A stretch of DNA of 64,000 nucleotides from MED-G105 sp050331095 (GCA_050331095.1 JBHJHE010000007.1:16685-80684); one strand, 5' to 3'; shown: positions 7,621-16,610, counted from the first letter of the stretch. The notes: generated from the sequence alone by a model not told the origin. A program made the numbers and translations.

Positions 7621-9365
7621 CAGGGTGCGCCGGCGACGAGGTCCTCGCCATGGACGACGGCGCCGTCGACCATCGTGAAGACCGCCGCGCCTTGCGGGAT
7701 CGCGTCGAGGGGCGCCGTCATCAGGTCGACGGAAAAGCCCGAGAGGTCCGCCCGCTTGCCCACGGCGATGTCGCCGAGCGCGGCTTCCTCGAAAGCGGCG
7801 AAAGCGGGCGCGCTTGTGAACATGGCGAGGGCCTCGGCGCGGGTCACCGCTTCGTCGGGGCGCCAATCGTCCGTGCTGAACCCGTCGAGGCTGCGGCGGG
7901 CGACGGCGGCGTAGAACTCGATCAGGGGGTCGCCGCGCTCCACCGGCGCATCGGAGCCGCCGACGATGACGGCGTCGGCGTCGAGTAGGCTGCGCCAGGC
8001 GTAGGCGCCGTCAAGCCGGTCCGATCCGAGGCGCGCCGGCGCGAAGAACAGATCGCCGATGGCGTGGCTCGGCTGCATGGAGGCCATGACCCCCAGTTCG
8101 GCGAAACGCGGAAAGTCCGCCGGCCGAACGATCTGCGCATGCTCGATGCGCCAGCGCGGGTCTGCGACGGCGCGTTCGGAGACGGGAGTCGCCGCGAAAA
8201 CGTCTTCATACCAATCGAGGACGAGGCGGTTGCCGCGGTCGCCGATGGCGTGGGTGGCGATCTGGACGCCGCCGCGCAGCGCCTTCTCGTAGGCCGCCTT
8301 CGCCGCCGCCTCGTCGATGAGGAGGAGGCCGCGCTGTTCCGGCGCGTCGGCGTAAGGCGCCTCCAGCGCGGCCCCGCGCGAGCCGAGGGCGCCGTCGACG
8401 TACATTTTGACCGCGCGCGTCACCACGCGCCCGTTGGCCGCGGCCCGCGGGCCCGTTTCGATCAGGTCGTCGAGGCCCGCCGGGTCGATGGCGTTGTAGA
8501 CGCGGATCGCGACGTCGCCCGCCGCCGCCGCGTCTTCGATGAGGCTCAGATCGTCCGGCGCGACGGACATGTTGTGGACGCCGGTCCAGCCCCGGCTGGC
8601 GTAGACGTCGCTCGCGACGGCGTAAGCTTCGGCCCGGCGCGCCGCGTCCGGCCTTTCGACGAGGCCGGCGACGAGGGACATGGCCGCGTCGACGAGGAGG
8701 CCGGTCGGCGCGCCGTCCGCGTCCGTCTCGATGCGCCCGCCGTCGGGGCTTTGCGTTCCGGCGTCGACGCTGGCGCGTTCAAGGGCGGCTGAATTGGCGA
8801 GGAGCGCGTGGCCGTCGGCGCGGTAGAGGATGACCGGGTTGTCGGGGCTCGCGGGGTCGATGTCCGCGCGGGTCGGGAAGCGTTCCTCGGGCCAGCCGGT
8901 CTCGATCCAACCGCGGCCCGTCACGGCGGCGCCGTCCGGCGTCTCCGCGACGGCCCCGGCGACCGCGTCCACGAGCGCTGCGACCGAGGCGACGCCTTCG
9001 AGATTGAGCGTGAGTTCGCGCAGGCCGACGCCGATCAGGTGGACGTGGCCGTCGACGAAGCCGGGAAAGAGCGCGCCGCCTTGAAGGTCGACCATTGCGG
9101 CGCCGCGGGCCGCCTCGGCGAGATCCGCGCGCGCGCCGAACCCCGCGATCCGCCCGTCTTCAACGAGAACGGCTTCGACGGCGGCGCTTTTGGCGTCAGG
9201 ATAGATCGGCCCGCCGAAGATGAAGTAGGCGCCGGGCCGCGGGGCCTCGCCCGTCGCGGACGCGGCGTCGGCGGCGTCGCCCGGCGCGTCCGCGCCGGTT
9301 CGCCCGCAGGCGGCGAGACTCAAGGCGAGGGCGGCGGCGGCGGCCTTGGTCGCGAATGACGTCAC
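7620..9365 (-). CDS. Amidohydrolase family 3 lipoprotein (YtcJ-like)
   Basis: About 581 residues from a GTG start at 9365 with GGGGGA eight bases upstream; an in-frame ATG at 9422 would add 19 residues that spoil the signal peptide. The N-terminus has a lipobox LAAC, so the enzyme is probably membrane-anchored in the periplasm. The catalytic domain shows GGALFPGFVDGHVHLIGVG (metal HxH), WRIEHAQIV and GGSDAPVERGDPLIEFYAAV, all typical of YtcJ-type metal-dependent amidohydrolases. Natural substrates in this family are mostly unknown. Operon with the GNAT gene downstream. Confidence 0.88.
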   Translation of the reverse strand: MTSFATKAAAAALALSLAACGRTGADAPGDAADAASATGEAPRPGAYFIFGGPIYPDAKSAAVEAVLVEDGRIAGFGARADLAEAARGAAMVDLQGGALFPGFVDGHVHLIGVGLRELTLNLEGVASVAALVDAVAGAVAETPDGAAVTGRGWIETGWPEERFPTRADIDPASPDNPVILYRADGHALLANSAALERASVDAGTQSPDGGRIETDADGAPTGLLVDAAMSLVAGLVERPDAARRAEAYAVASDVYASRGWTGVHNMSVAPDDLSLIEDAAAAGDVAIRVYNAIDPAGLDDLIETGPRAAANGRVVTRAVKMYVDGALGSRGAALEAPYADAPEQRGLLLIDEAAAKAAYEKALRGGVQIATHAIGDRGNRLVLDWYEDVFAATPVSERAVADPRWRIEHAQIVRPADFPRFAELGVMASMQPSHAIGDLFFAPARLGSDRLDGAYAWRSLLDADAVIVGGSDAPVERGDPLIEFYAAVARRSLDGFSTDDWRPDEAVTRAEALAMFTSAPAFAAFEEAALGDIAVGKRADLSGFSVDLMTAPLDAIPQGAAVFTMVDGAVVHGEDLVAGAP

Positions 9366-9434
9366 TGAATTGTCCCCCACGTGGCCCGGCTTAGCGCCTT
9401 TCCATATTGTCATAATCGACAATGGCCGGCCCGC

Positions 9435-10388
9435 TCAAGGCGACCGGCGGTCGCCGGCGTCGCGATCCCTCGCGCGGCGCAGGAAGCCGTCCCAATACGG
9501 ATCCGGCCCGAAACGATCCGCAAGGAAATCGATGAACCGGCGCGCGCGCGACGAGAGATGGCGCGTCGGCGGATAAACGACGAAAAGCGCCATGTCGTAC
9601 CAGTCGTATTCGGTCAGCACAGGTTGCAGGAGCCCGCGTTCGACGGCCCCGTGGAGGATGAACGTCGGCTCGCAAAGGACCCCGTGGCCGGCGATCGCGA
9701 CCTCGCGCAGGGCGTCGCCGTTCGTCGCCTCGAACCGCGTCGCGACGCGCACCGCCCCTTGCGACCCGTCGGGCCCGCGGAACGGCCACAAGGACGGATC
9801 GCGCAGATTGCCGTAGCAAAGCCCCGGCGCGCCTTCGAGATCGCGCGGGGTCCGCGGCGCGCCGCGCGCGTTGAAAAAACCCGGCGCAGCGCAAACGGCG
9901 TGGCGCACGTCGACGATCTTCCGGGCCATGAGCGCGGAATCGGTCAGCGAGCCGATGCGCACCGCGAGATCGACGCCCTCGTCGACGAGGTCGACGCGCG
10001 CGTCGCTCATGTCGAGTTCGATCTTCACCGCCGGGTGGGCGTGCATGAAGGCCGAGACGGCGCTCGCGAGGTGCGCCGCGCCGAAGCTCACCGGCGCGGC
10101 GATCTTCAACCGGCCCTTGAGGACCGCGCTGCGCTCGGCGATCTCGGCTTCGGCTTCGGCGAGGTCCGCGAGGAGGCGGCTCGCGCGCTCGTAGAAGACG
10201 CGCCCTTCCTCGGTGAGGCTCATCTTGCGCGTGGTGCGGTTCAGAAGCTGGGCCCCAAGGCGCGCCTCGAGGTCTTTCAGGCGTCGCGAAATCGCCGAGA
10301 CGGCGACGCCGCGGCGCGCCGCGGCCCGCGTCGCCGTGCCCGCGTCGACCAGGGCGACGAAGCTGCGCAATTCGTCGATGTCGCTCAT
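9435..10388 (-). CDS. LysR family transcriptional regulator
   Basis: 317 residues. An N-terminal winged helix-turn-helix (about 1-60: MSDIDELRSFVALVDAG, VSAISRRLKDLEARLGAQL, NRTTRKMSLTEEG) is followed by the periplasmic-binding-like effector domain (LKGRLKIAAPVSFGAAHLA onward), as in the CrgA/DmlR-type group. It is divergent from the SDR-azoR pair, and a 15-bp perfect inverted repeat lies 4 bp from its start, so it probably controls itself and those genes. Effector unknown. Confidence 0.93.
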   Translation of the reverse strand: MSDIDELRSFVALVDAGTATRAAARRGVAVSAISRRLKDLEARLGAQLLNRTTRKMSLTEEGRVFYERASRLLADLAEAEAEIAERSAVLKGRLKIAAPVSFGAAHLASAVSAFMHAHPAVKIELDMSDARVDLVDEGVDLAVRIGSLTDSALMARKIVDVRHAVCAAPGFFNARGAPRTPRDLEGAPGLCYGNLRDPSLWPFRGPDGSQGAVRVATRFEATNGDALREVAIAGHGVLCEPTFILHGAVERGLLQPVLTEYDWYDMALFVVYPPTRHLSSRARRFIDFLADRFGPDPYWDGFLRRARDRDAGDRRSP

Positions 10389-10391
10389 TTA

Positions 10392-10406
10392 TTCTGAAAA
10401 TCAGAA
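10392..10406. promoter_or_regulatory. Inverted repeat, candidate LysR binding site
   Basis: TTCTGA-AAA-TCAGAA is a perfect 6-bp dyad with a 3-bp centre, within an AT-rich patch in otherwise GC-rich DNA. It sits immediately upstream of the LysR start and 124 bp from the divergent SDR start. Its spacing suits the T-N11-A type of LysR site. Function inferred. Confidence 0.5.
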
Positions 10407-10529
10407 AAATCGTTTCCTGAAAAGGGTGTTTTTCCCGGATTTCGCAATTGCTAGTTTGGGGTCTGCGAGGGGCGGACACGCGTTCGACCCCCGGCGCGAC
10501 AGAAGACGCGACAGAGAAAGGAAAAGGAC

Positions 10530-11291
10530 ATGACCAACCCAAGCGGCAGACTGGACGGCAAGGCCGTCGTCGTCACCGGCGGCACCACGGGGCTCGGCTT
10601 CGAGATCGCCCGCCGGTTCATCGCCGAGGGCGCGCGGGTCCTCATCACCGGCCGCAGCCAGGAGAAGGTGGACAAAGCCGTCGCCGAGCTTGGCGAGGGC
10701 GCGCGGGGGATCGCAAACGACGTCAGCGCGATCGGCGATCTCGACACGCTCGCCGCGGCGGCGGGCGACGCCTTCGGCAAGGTCGACGTTCTCGTCGCCA
10801 ACGCCGGCGGCGGGGTCTTCGCGCCGGTCGCCGACGTCGATGAAGCGCTCTTCGACCGCCAGTTCGACGTCAACGTCAAAGGCCTTTTCTTCACGGTGCA
10901 GAAAATTCGGCCCCTGATGGGCGAGGGCGGCTCGATCGTGCTGACCGCCTCGGCCGTTTCGGCCAAGGGCGCGCCGGGCGGCAGTCTTTACTTCGCGTCG
11001 AAAGCCGCGGTGCGCTCCTTCGCGCGTTCCCTCGCCAGCGAGTTCGGCCGCGACGGAATCCGCGTCAATGCCTTGAGCCCGGGCATCGTGCCGACCCAGT
11101 TCTTCGCGAACTCCAACGTCGGCGACGACGCCTTCGCCAAGTTCGAGGAACTGGCCGGCAAGGCCGCCCCTCTCGGCCGGGCCGGCGCGCCCGCCGAAAT
11201 CGCCAACGCCGCGGTCTTTCTGGCGAGCGATGAAAGCGCCTTCGCCACGGGCGCGGAGTTCACGATCGACGGCGGCTGGTCGCAGGTCTGA
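10530..11291 (+). CDS. SDR family oxidoreductase (classical)
   Basis: 253 residues. The cofactor-binding TGGTTGLG (about 16-23), NAG (NANAGGG in the NNAG position), catalytic Ser in VLTASAVS, YxxxK as YFASK, and a C-terminal DGGWSQV are all present. The glutamine-free ITGRSQEKV after beta-2 suggests preference for NADP(H) through Arg, though this is not proven. A strong AAAGGA ribosome site precedes the ATG. It is divergent from the LysR regulator and followed by azoR, a pairing common in regulated detoxification units. Confidence 0.93.
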   Translation: MTNPSGRLDGKAVVVTGGTTGLGFEIARRFIAEGARVLITGRSQEKVDKAVAELGEGARGIANDVSAIGDLDTLAAAAGDAFGKVDVLVANAGGGVFAPVADVDEALFDRQFDVNVKGLFFTVQKIRPLMGEGGSIVLTASAVSAKGAPGGSLYFASKAAVRSFARSLASEFGRDGIRVNALSPGIVPTQFFANSNVGDDAFAKFEELAGKAAPLGRAGAPAEIANAAVFLASDESAFATGAEFTIDGGWSQV

Positions 11292-11385
11292 CGGGCGGCG
11301 GGCCGACCGGCCGCGGACGAACGGCGCGCCACGGGCGGCTCAAGCCGCAAGCGGCGCGCCGTCGACAGACGAAAGGATGAAACCG

Positions 11386-11976
11386 ATGACGACGAATCTG
11401 TTGCGCGTCGACGCCTCGATGCGCCGGCGCGGCTCGCGCAGCCGCGCGCTCGCCGATGCGCTTATCGACCGCCTGCGCGAGACGCGCGGGCCCCTCGCCG
11501 TGACCCGCCGCGACCTCGCCGACGGCGTTCCCTTCGTCGACGAAGCGTGGATCGCGGCGAACTTCGCCGCCCCGGCCGCGCGCACGGGCGAACAGCGCGC
11601 CGTCCTGGCGAGGTCCGACGCGCTCCTTGACGAAGTGCGGCGGGCGGACGTTCTGGTTCTGGCGACGCCGATCTATAACTTCGGTCCGCCCGCGGCGCTC
11701 AAGGCGTGGATCGACATGGTCGTGCGCGCCCGCGAGGCCTTCCGCTACGGCCCCGACGGCCCGGCGGGCCTGCTCACGGGAAAATCCGCCTACGTTGTCG
11801 TGACCTCGGGCGGCACGCGCGCCGACAGCGAGATCGACTTCGCGACGCCTTATCTGCGTCACATCCTGGGCTTCGTCGGCGTCGACGACGTCACGGTCGT
11901 CGCCAGCGACTTGAGCGGCGTCGACGCTGCGACGGCCGACGCAGCCGCCCGCCGCGACATCGCCCGCGCGGCCTGA
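11386..11976 (+). CDS. azoR: FMN-dependent NADH-azoreductase
   Basis: 196 residues. The flavodoxin-like quinone reductase fold is shown by LLRVDASMRRRGSRSRALA (phosphate-binding loop), TPIYNFGPPAALKAWIDMV and FRYGPDGPAGLLTGKSAYVV, which are hallmark AzoR motifs for FMN binding. I chose the ATG at 11386 because GAAAGGA lies about 8 bases upstream; an ATG nine bases earlier is too close to it. It reduces quinones and azo compounds with NADH. It follows the SDR by 94 bp and is probably regulated by the adjacent LysR. Confidence 0.9.
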   Translation: MTTNLLRVDASMRRRGSRSRALADALIDRLRETRGPLAVTRRDLADGVPFVDEAWIAANFAAPAARTGEQRAVLARSDALLDEVRRADVLVLATPIYNFGPPAALKAWIDMVVRAREAFRYGPDGPAGLLTGKSAYVVVTSGGTRADSEIDFATPYLRHILGFVGVDDVTVVASDLSGVDAATADAAARRDIARAA

Positions 11977-12021
11977 GCGGCGCTATTGCGGCTCCCTCGC
12001 CGCTGCGCGGGGGGGCGGCGG

Positions 12022-13263
12022 CTATTGCGCCGCACGCGGACGGGCGCCGGCGAAAGCGAGCGCCAGGGCGATCGCCGCGGCGCCGACGATCATGACGATC
12101 GTCGGGTAGGGCGAGGCGGCCGTCTGGAAGAAGCTCACCGTCTGCGCGAGCGCGGCGCCGATCACGGACTGCATGAAGCCGAAACGGCTCGACCCCGACC
12201 CGGCGCGCGCGCCGGCGCTCGTCACCGCGCCGGCCTGCGCGCCGGGGATCGAGAGGCCGTTGCCGAGCGCCAGAACCGCCGCGGGGATGAAGAACGCCGC
12301 CGGGGTCCACACGCCGAGAAGCCCGAGCCCGAGGCCGGCCGCCGCCGCGAAAAACGAGACGGCGGCGCCGATCCGCACGAGGTTCATGTCGCCGAGCCGT
12401 TCGCCGACGCGCGAGGTGAGGCGCGCGCCGACAAAGAAACCGATCGGCAGGGTGGTGAACCAGACGCCGTAGACCCGCGCCGGGGCGTCCATGACCTCGG
12501 TGACGACGAAGGGCGCGCCCGCCATGAAGACGAAGAACGCGCCTTGCGCGAACGAGCCGAAAAGCCCGAAGCGCACGAAGCCCGGCGTCGCGAGGCGCGC
12601 GCCGAAGCCCTTGAGGATGCGCAAAGGGCCGGACGGGTCCGGCGCGCCTTTGCGCGTTTCGGGCAGGCGCGCCGTCAGCACAAAGAGGAGGATCGCCGCC
12701 GCCAGCGCGATCATGGCGAAGTTCGCGCGCCAGCTCACATGATCGGCGAAGAGCGCGCCGATCGTCGGGCCGATCATCGGCGCGACGATCATCGCCGAGG
12801 CGATGGCCCCGAGCTTCGCCGCGGCCTTCCTGCTGCCGAAGACGTCCTGAACGATGACGCGCGCGAGGACGATGCCTGAGGTCGCCCCGGCCGCCTGGAG
12901 AATGCGCGCGACGATGACCGTCTCGATCGTCGGGGCGAGGACGCCGAGCGCGCTCCCGACAAGGCCGAGGGCGACGCCGCCGATGAGGACCGGCCGCCGC
13001 CCGAACCGGTCCGACAGGGGCCCGTAGGCGAGGGTCGCGAAGGCCATGCCCACCATCGACAGGGAGAGGGTGAGGTTCGCGGTCGCCGTGTCGACGCCGA
13101 AGGCGTTCTTGATCGCCGGTATCGTCGGCACGAACGACGACATGGCGAGGGGCCCGATCGCCGTCGCGACGATGAGCACCGGCATGAGGGACTTTACGAG
13201 CGCGTCGTGTTCGTCGCTTTTGAGAGACGCTTCAGCGCTTTTCGGGCTTGCGACGCTATCCAT
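12022..13263 (-). CDS. Bcr/CflA-type multidrug efflux MFS transporter
   Basis: 413 residues with about twelve hydrophobic segments. The N-terminal half has the Bcr/CflA pattern LAMSSFVPTIPAIKNAFGVD and the MFS motif A equivalent YGPLSDRFGRRPVLIGG; VARILQAAGATSGIVLARVIVQDVFG is the characteristic TM4-5 segment of drug:H+ antiporters. The N-terminal about 27 residues are polar. A 7-bp-arm hairpin ends directly at the start codon. Substrate unknown. Confidence 0.9.
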   Translation of the reverse strand: MDSVASPKSAEASLKSDEHDALVKSLMPVLIVATAIGPLAMSSFVPTIPAIKNAFGVDTATANLTLSLSMVGMAFATLAYGPLSDRFGRRPVLIGGVALGLVGSALGVLAPTIETVIVARILQAAGATSGIVLARVIVQDVFGSRKAAAKLGAIASAMIVAPMIGPTIGALFADHVSWRANFAMIALAAAILLFVLTARLPETRKGAPDPSGPLRILKGFGARLATPGFVRFGLFGSFAQGAFFVFMAGAPFVVTEVMDAPARVYGVWFTTLPIGFFVGARLTSRVGERLGDMNLVRIGAAVSFFAAAAGLGLGLLGVWTPAAFFIPAAVLALGNGLSIPGAQAGAVTSAGARAGSGSSRFGFMQSVIGAALAQTVSFFQTAASPYPTIVMIVGAAAIALALAFAGARPRAAQ

Positions 13264-13287
13264 GGGGCCTCGTATCGTTCAGGCCCC
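13264..13287 (-). promoter_or_regulatory. Leader hairpin abutting the MFS start codon
   Basis: On the minus strand GGGGCCT, ten bases, then AGGCCCC directly precedes the ATG of the exporter. The only purine-rich ribosome-site candidate (ACGAGG) lies partly inside the right arm, so folding would hide it. This could repress translation until relieved; it depends on the start being at 13263. Confidence 0.4.
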
Positions 13288-13403
13288 AGCGCCGGGAACG
13301 GCCAAGGCGAGCCCCGTGTCTTACCGCGCCCTCCGGGCCGATGTAATCGGGTTGAAACGGCGGGTTTCGGCCCCATTTCGGTTAATCAGGCTGGGGAAGG
13401 AAT

Positions 13404-13805
13404 ATGGCGAGCATCGTTACCGCGGAATGCCTCACGCGCGCCTGGCGGCGGGCGGACATCAAACTCAATCTCGACGGCCAAATGCACGTCTTGCGCTGGC
13501 GGCGGGGGCCGTTCGCCGACGAAGTCCTCTTCGACGAGCGGTGCGTCGCCCGCTCCACCGGGCTTTTCGGCCGCGAGACGATCTACGGCCTAGCGCCGAT
13601 CGCGGAGAGCGGCGAGGAGATCCGGCTCCTCCTGACGATCGATCCCGAGCTCGACTGGAGCGATTGGTCCGGCGCGACGCGCATCCGCGGGGTGCGCCTT
13701 GAGACGGCGAGCGAGGTGCTCGTCGCCGAAGGCAGCTTCGGGCCAAGCCCGGTCGATCGCTTCGGCGAGTTTTTCGACCGCGCCGTCAAGGCGATGGGGC
13801 TCTAG
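13404..13805 (+). CDS. Conserved-looking small protein of unknown function
   Basis: 133 residues from an ATG preceded by GGGGAAGGA about 5-8 bases upstream. No signal peptide or membrane segment. The sequence looks like a compact alpha/beta protein: DIKLNLDGQMHVLRWRRGPF, an LLLTIDPELDWSDWSG centre and a VEDRFGEFF-like end (SPVDRFGEFFDRAVKAMGL). Codon use is normal for the window. It overlaps the convergent histidine kinase gene by 20 bp. No family recognised. Confidence 0.6.
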   Translation: MASIVTAECLTRAWRRADIKLNLDGQMHVLRWRRGPFADEVLFDERCVARSTGLFGRETIYGLAPIAESGEEIRLLLTIDPELDWSDWSGATRIRGVRLETASEVLVAEGSFGPSPVDRFGEFFDRAVKAMGL

Positions 13806-15165
13806 TCACGGCGTCTTTCTCGTGCAGCGGCAGGGCGATCTCCGCCCTCAGGCCGCCATTGGCGCCGCGCGACAGCCCAAGCTCGCCGCCGGCGCCCTCG
13901 ACGAGGGTCTTGGCGATGGCGAGGCCGAGACCCGAGCCTCCCGTGGCCCGCGAGCGGGAGTTCTCAACGCGATAGAACGGCTCGGTCAGGCGCGCGAGGG
14001 CGGCGTCGTCGACGCCGCGGCCCTCGTCCTCGACGATCGCGCGGGCCTTTCCGCCGCTCGCCTCGACGCGAATGTGCGCCGCCTCGCCGTACTTCGCGGC
14101 GTTGTCGGCGAGGTTGGCGAGCGCGCGACGCAAGGACAAGGCGTTGGCGCGCACGCGGACAAGGCCGTCGGTCGCGACGGTCGCGCTCTTGCCGGCGTCG
14201 CGCAGCCGGCTCGCCACGTCGCGGGCGAGGACGGAGAGGTCGATCGCTTCGGCGCGCGCCGGATCCTCCTGCTGGCGGGCGTACAGCAACGTATCGTCGA
14301 TGAGCGCGGCCATCTCCTCGATGTCGGCGATCGCCTTGTCGCGCTGGACGTCGTCGACGATGAAATCCGCCCGCAGGCGAAGGCGGGTGAGATAGGTGCG
14401 GTAGTCATGGGCGACGGCGGCGAGGGCGACGGCGCGCTCGGAGACCAGGCGTTTCACGTCGCTCTGCATACGGTTGAAAGCGCGGGCGAGCTCGCGCACC
14501 GGGGCGGGGCCTTTCTCCTCGATGGGCGCCGCGTTCAGGTCGCCGGCGAGGCGCGCGGCGGCGCGGCCCACGTCGCGGATCGGCCGCGTCGTCGCAAGCG
14601 ACGCGCGCGCAAGGCCGATGAGGAGCGCAACGCCGAGAACCGCGCTCCAGAACGAGGCGATGCCGAGCGCCTGTTGCTCGCGGTAGAGTCGGCTCGGCAC
14701 GACGACGAGCGCCGTTCCGTCCCGCAACTCGACGATGACGACGACGTCGATCGGGGCGCGCAAGGGTTCGCGGTCCTTGCCGAGCGGCGGCAGGAAGCGC
14801 GGGCGGCGCGCATAGATGCGGAAGCGGCGCTCGCCGAGGGCCCGCGCATAGGCGCGGCCGAGGGGGCGCGCCGACTGCGGCACGGCGCCGAAACTCTCCG
14901 GATCCTCCGTATAAGATCTTCTCAGCGAAAAGCGCATGAGCGGCGTGCTCACTGCGCGCAGGGCGTTCTCGCGCCATTCCTCCGGCAGGCTCTCGATCAG
15001 CGTCGCCGCCGCGGCGACGTGTTCGACGGTGCGCGGCCGGGCCGGATAGCCGAGCTCTTTCGTGCGCACGAGATAGGCGAGGCCCGTCGCGCTGATCTGT
15101 AGGCCGATCAACACGGTGAGGCCGATGATGACGAGGCGCAGGCCCCGGCCGTCCGACAACGTCAT
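13786..15165 (-). CDS. Sensor histidine kinase
   Basis: 459 residues. Order: TM1 (about 10-32), a periplasmic sensor region of about 130 residues, TM2 (about 165-187), a HAMP domain (TRPIRDVGRAAARLAGDL), HisKA with the phospho-acceptor in AVAHDYRTYLTRLRLRADF, an N box NLADNAAKYGEAA, and G boxes DEGRGVDD and GGSGLGLAIAKTLV. It overlaps the response regulator gene by 4 bp and is translated after it. EnvZ-like arrangement; the signal is unknown. Confidence 0.93.
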   Translation of the reverse strand: MTLSDGRGLRLVIIGLTVLIGLQISATGLAYLVRTKELGYPARPRTVEHVAAAATLIESLPEEWRENALRAVSTPLMRFSLRRSYTEDPESFGAVPQSARPLGRAYARALGERRFRIYARRPRFLPPLGKDREPLRAPIDVVVIVELRDGTALVVVPSRLYREQQALGIASFWSAVLGVALLIGLARASLATTRPIRDVGRAAARLAGDLNAAPIEEKGPAPVRELARAFNRMQSDVKRLVSERAVALAAVAHDYRTYLTRLRLRADFIVDDVQRDKAIADIEEMAALIDDTLLYARQQEDPARAEAIDLSVLARDVASRLRDAGKSATVATDGLVRVRANALSLRRALANLADNAAKYGEAAHIRVEASGGKARAIVEDEGRGVDDAALARLTEPFYRVENSRSRATGGSGLGLAIAKTLVEGAGGELGLSRGANGGLRAEIALPLHEKDAVTRAPSP

Positions 15166-15932
15166 CGCGCGCGCTCCCGGCGCGCGTCGGCGGCGAAGAG
15201 GTAGCCGTCGCCGCGCACGGTCTTAATCAGCGCCGGGTTGCGCGGATCGTCGCCGAGCTTCTTGCGCAGGCGCGAGAGCTGCACGTCGATGGCGCGGTCG
15301 ACGGGCGCGGAATCCTCCCCGCGCGTCCAGTCGAGCAGTTGGTCGCGCGTCAGCGTGCGGCGCGGCCGGCGGGCGAACGCAACGAGCAGGGAGAATTCGC
15401 CTGCTGACAAAACCACCGGCGCCCCGTCGGGGTCGGCGAGGGCCCGCCCGTCGACGTCGAGCCGCCAGCCCGCGAAGCGATAGACCTCCGCGTCGTCGGC
15501 AGCCCCCGCCGTCGCCCCTATCGTCGTTGGCGCGCCGCCGACGCGCCGCAACACCGAGCGGATGCGCGCGCTCAACTCGCGCGGGTTAAAGGGTTTGGCG
15601 AGGTAGTCGTCGGCGCCGATCTCCAGCCCGACAATGCGGTCGACGTCGTCGCCGCGCGCCGAGGCGACGATGATCGGCGGCCCCCCGCTGGCGGACAGCC
15701 GCCGGCAAATGGAAAGGCCGTCCTCGCCCGGCATCATGACGTCTAGGACGATGAGGTCGACGCGGCGTTCGGCGAGAAGGGCGTCGAGCGCCGCCCCGTC
15801 GGCGCAGGGGGCGGGGTCGAAGCCGTCGGCTTCAAGGCGCGCGGCGACAAGCTCGCGGATCTCCACATCGTCCTCGACGACCGCGATGACGGGCGACGGC
15901 GGATCGGCGCTCTGTTTCTCGGCGCTTGGCAT
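15162..15932 (-). CDS. OmpR family response regulator
   Basis: 256 residues from the ATG at 15932 (an in-frame codon at 15965 adds 11 unlikely residues). Receiver domain: VVEDDVEIREL (acidic pocket), LIVLDVMMPGEDG (phospho-Asp), SARGDDVDRIVGLEIGADDYLAKPFNPRELSAR shortened here to its key KPF Lys. C-terminal winged helix: LSAGEFSLLVAFARRPRRTL and VDRAIDVQLSRLRKKL, then VRGDGYLF. It is first in the operon with the kinase and divergent from the EF-hand gene. An 8-bp direct repeat 42-59 bp upstream is a likely autoregulatory site. Confidence 0.93.
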   Translation of the reverse strand: MPSAEKQSADPPSPVIAVVEDDVEIRELVAARLEADGFDPAPCADGAALDALLAERRVDLIVLDVMMPGEDGLSICRRLSASGGPPIIVASARGDDVDRIVGLEIGADDYLAKPFNPRELSARIRSVLRRVGGAPTTIGATAGAADDAEVYRFAGWRLDVDGRALADPDGAPVVLSAGEFSLLVAFARRPRRTLTRDQLLDWTRGEDSAPVDRAIDVQLSRLRKKLGDDPRNPALIKTVRGDGYLFAADARRERAR

Positions 15933-15973
15933 GGCGGCGAGAATAGGCCGGGTTTGTGGCCCCACGACAAGCG

Positions 15974-15991
15974 TTCGTAACGCTTCGTAAC
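15974..15991. promoter_or_regulatory. Tandem repeat, candidate OmpR-family operator
   Basis: TTCGTAAC occurs twice with a 10-bp period (15974-15981 and 15984-15991), one helical turn apart, as is typical for sites bound head-to-tail by OmpR-type dimers. An inverted half site GTTACG follows at 16007-16012. It lies between the response regulator start and the divergent EF-hand gene. Confidence 0.6.
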
Positions 15992-16124
15992 AGGCGGGCC
16001 CAAGGCGTTACGCAAGCGACATGCGCCGCTAATCGCCCCGCAACGCGGCCGCGCCATGGTGCGCTCCGTCGGACGTCGGCGGGTCCCCGCCGGCGTCTCA
16101 CCAGACAAACAGGAGCACTCGACC

Positions 16125-16610
16125 ATGAAGACAATTCTTCTTATCGCCGCCGCCGCCATTCTGCCCGCGACCGCCTTCGCCCAGGACGCGCCCGACGCCG
16201 CCCGCGACGCCGGGGAGGGCGCGCGGAGCCGGGGCCTGACGAAGGAGCGCTTCGTCGCCGGCGCCGAACGGCGCTTCGACAAGGCCGACGCCAATGGCGA
16301 CGGCGTCTGGTCGCTCGAGGAGTACTCCGACCTGCGCCTCGCCGAATTCGACGCCGGCGACCGCGACGGCAACGGCGTCATCTCCCGCGGCGAGTTGCGC
16401 CGTTTGCAGTCGGACGACGTCTCGGCGGGCCTTTCGCGCGAGGACTTCGAGAGCGCCTTCACGACGCGGTTCGACAAGATCGCCGGCGGCGACGGCGAAG
16501 CAACGCGCGAGGAATACATCGCCGCCAGCGAAGCGGCCTTCGAGCGCGCCGACCGCAACGACGACGGACGGGTCGTCCGCGGCGAACTGCGCGGCCTCTC
16601 TCCGCTTTAA
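16125..16610 (+). CDS. Secreted EF-hand calcium-binding protein
   Basis: 161 residues from an ATG with AGGAG about 9 bases upstream. A signal peptide (MKTILLIAAAAILPATAFAQ) is followed by EF-hand loops: DKADANGDGVWSLEEY, DAGDRDGNGVISRGEL, a degenerate DKIAGGDGEATREEY, and ERADRNDDGRVVRGEL. The 1, 3, 5 and 12 calcium ligands are intact in loops 1, 2 and 4. Periplasmic calcium binding is inferred. It is divergent from the two-component system, with the tandem repeat between them, so it is a likely target. Confidence 0.88.
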   Translation: MKTILLIAAAAILPATAFAQDAPDAARDAGEGARSRGLTKERFVAGAERRFDKADANGDGVWSLEEYSDLRLAEFDAGDRDGNGVISRGELRRLQSDDVSAGLSREDFESAFTTRFDKIAGGDGEATREEYIAASEAAFERADRNDDGRVVRGELRGLSPL

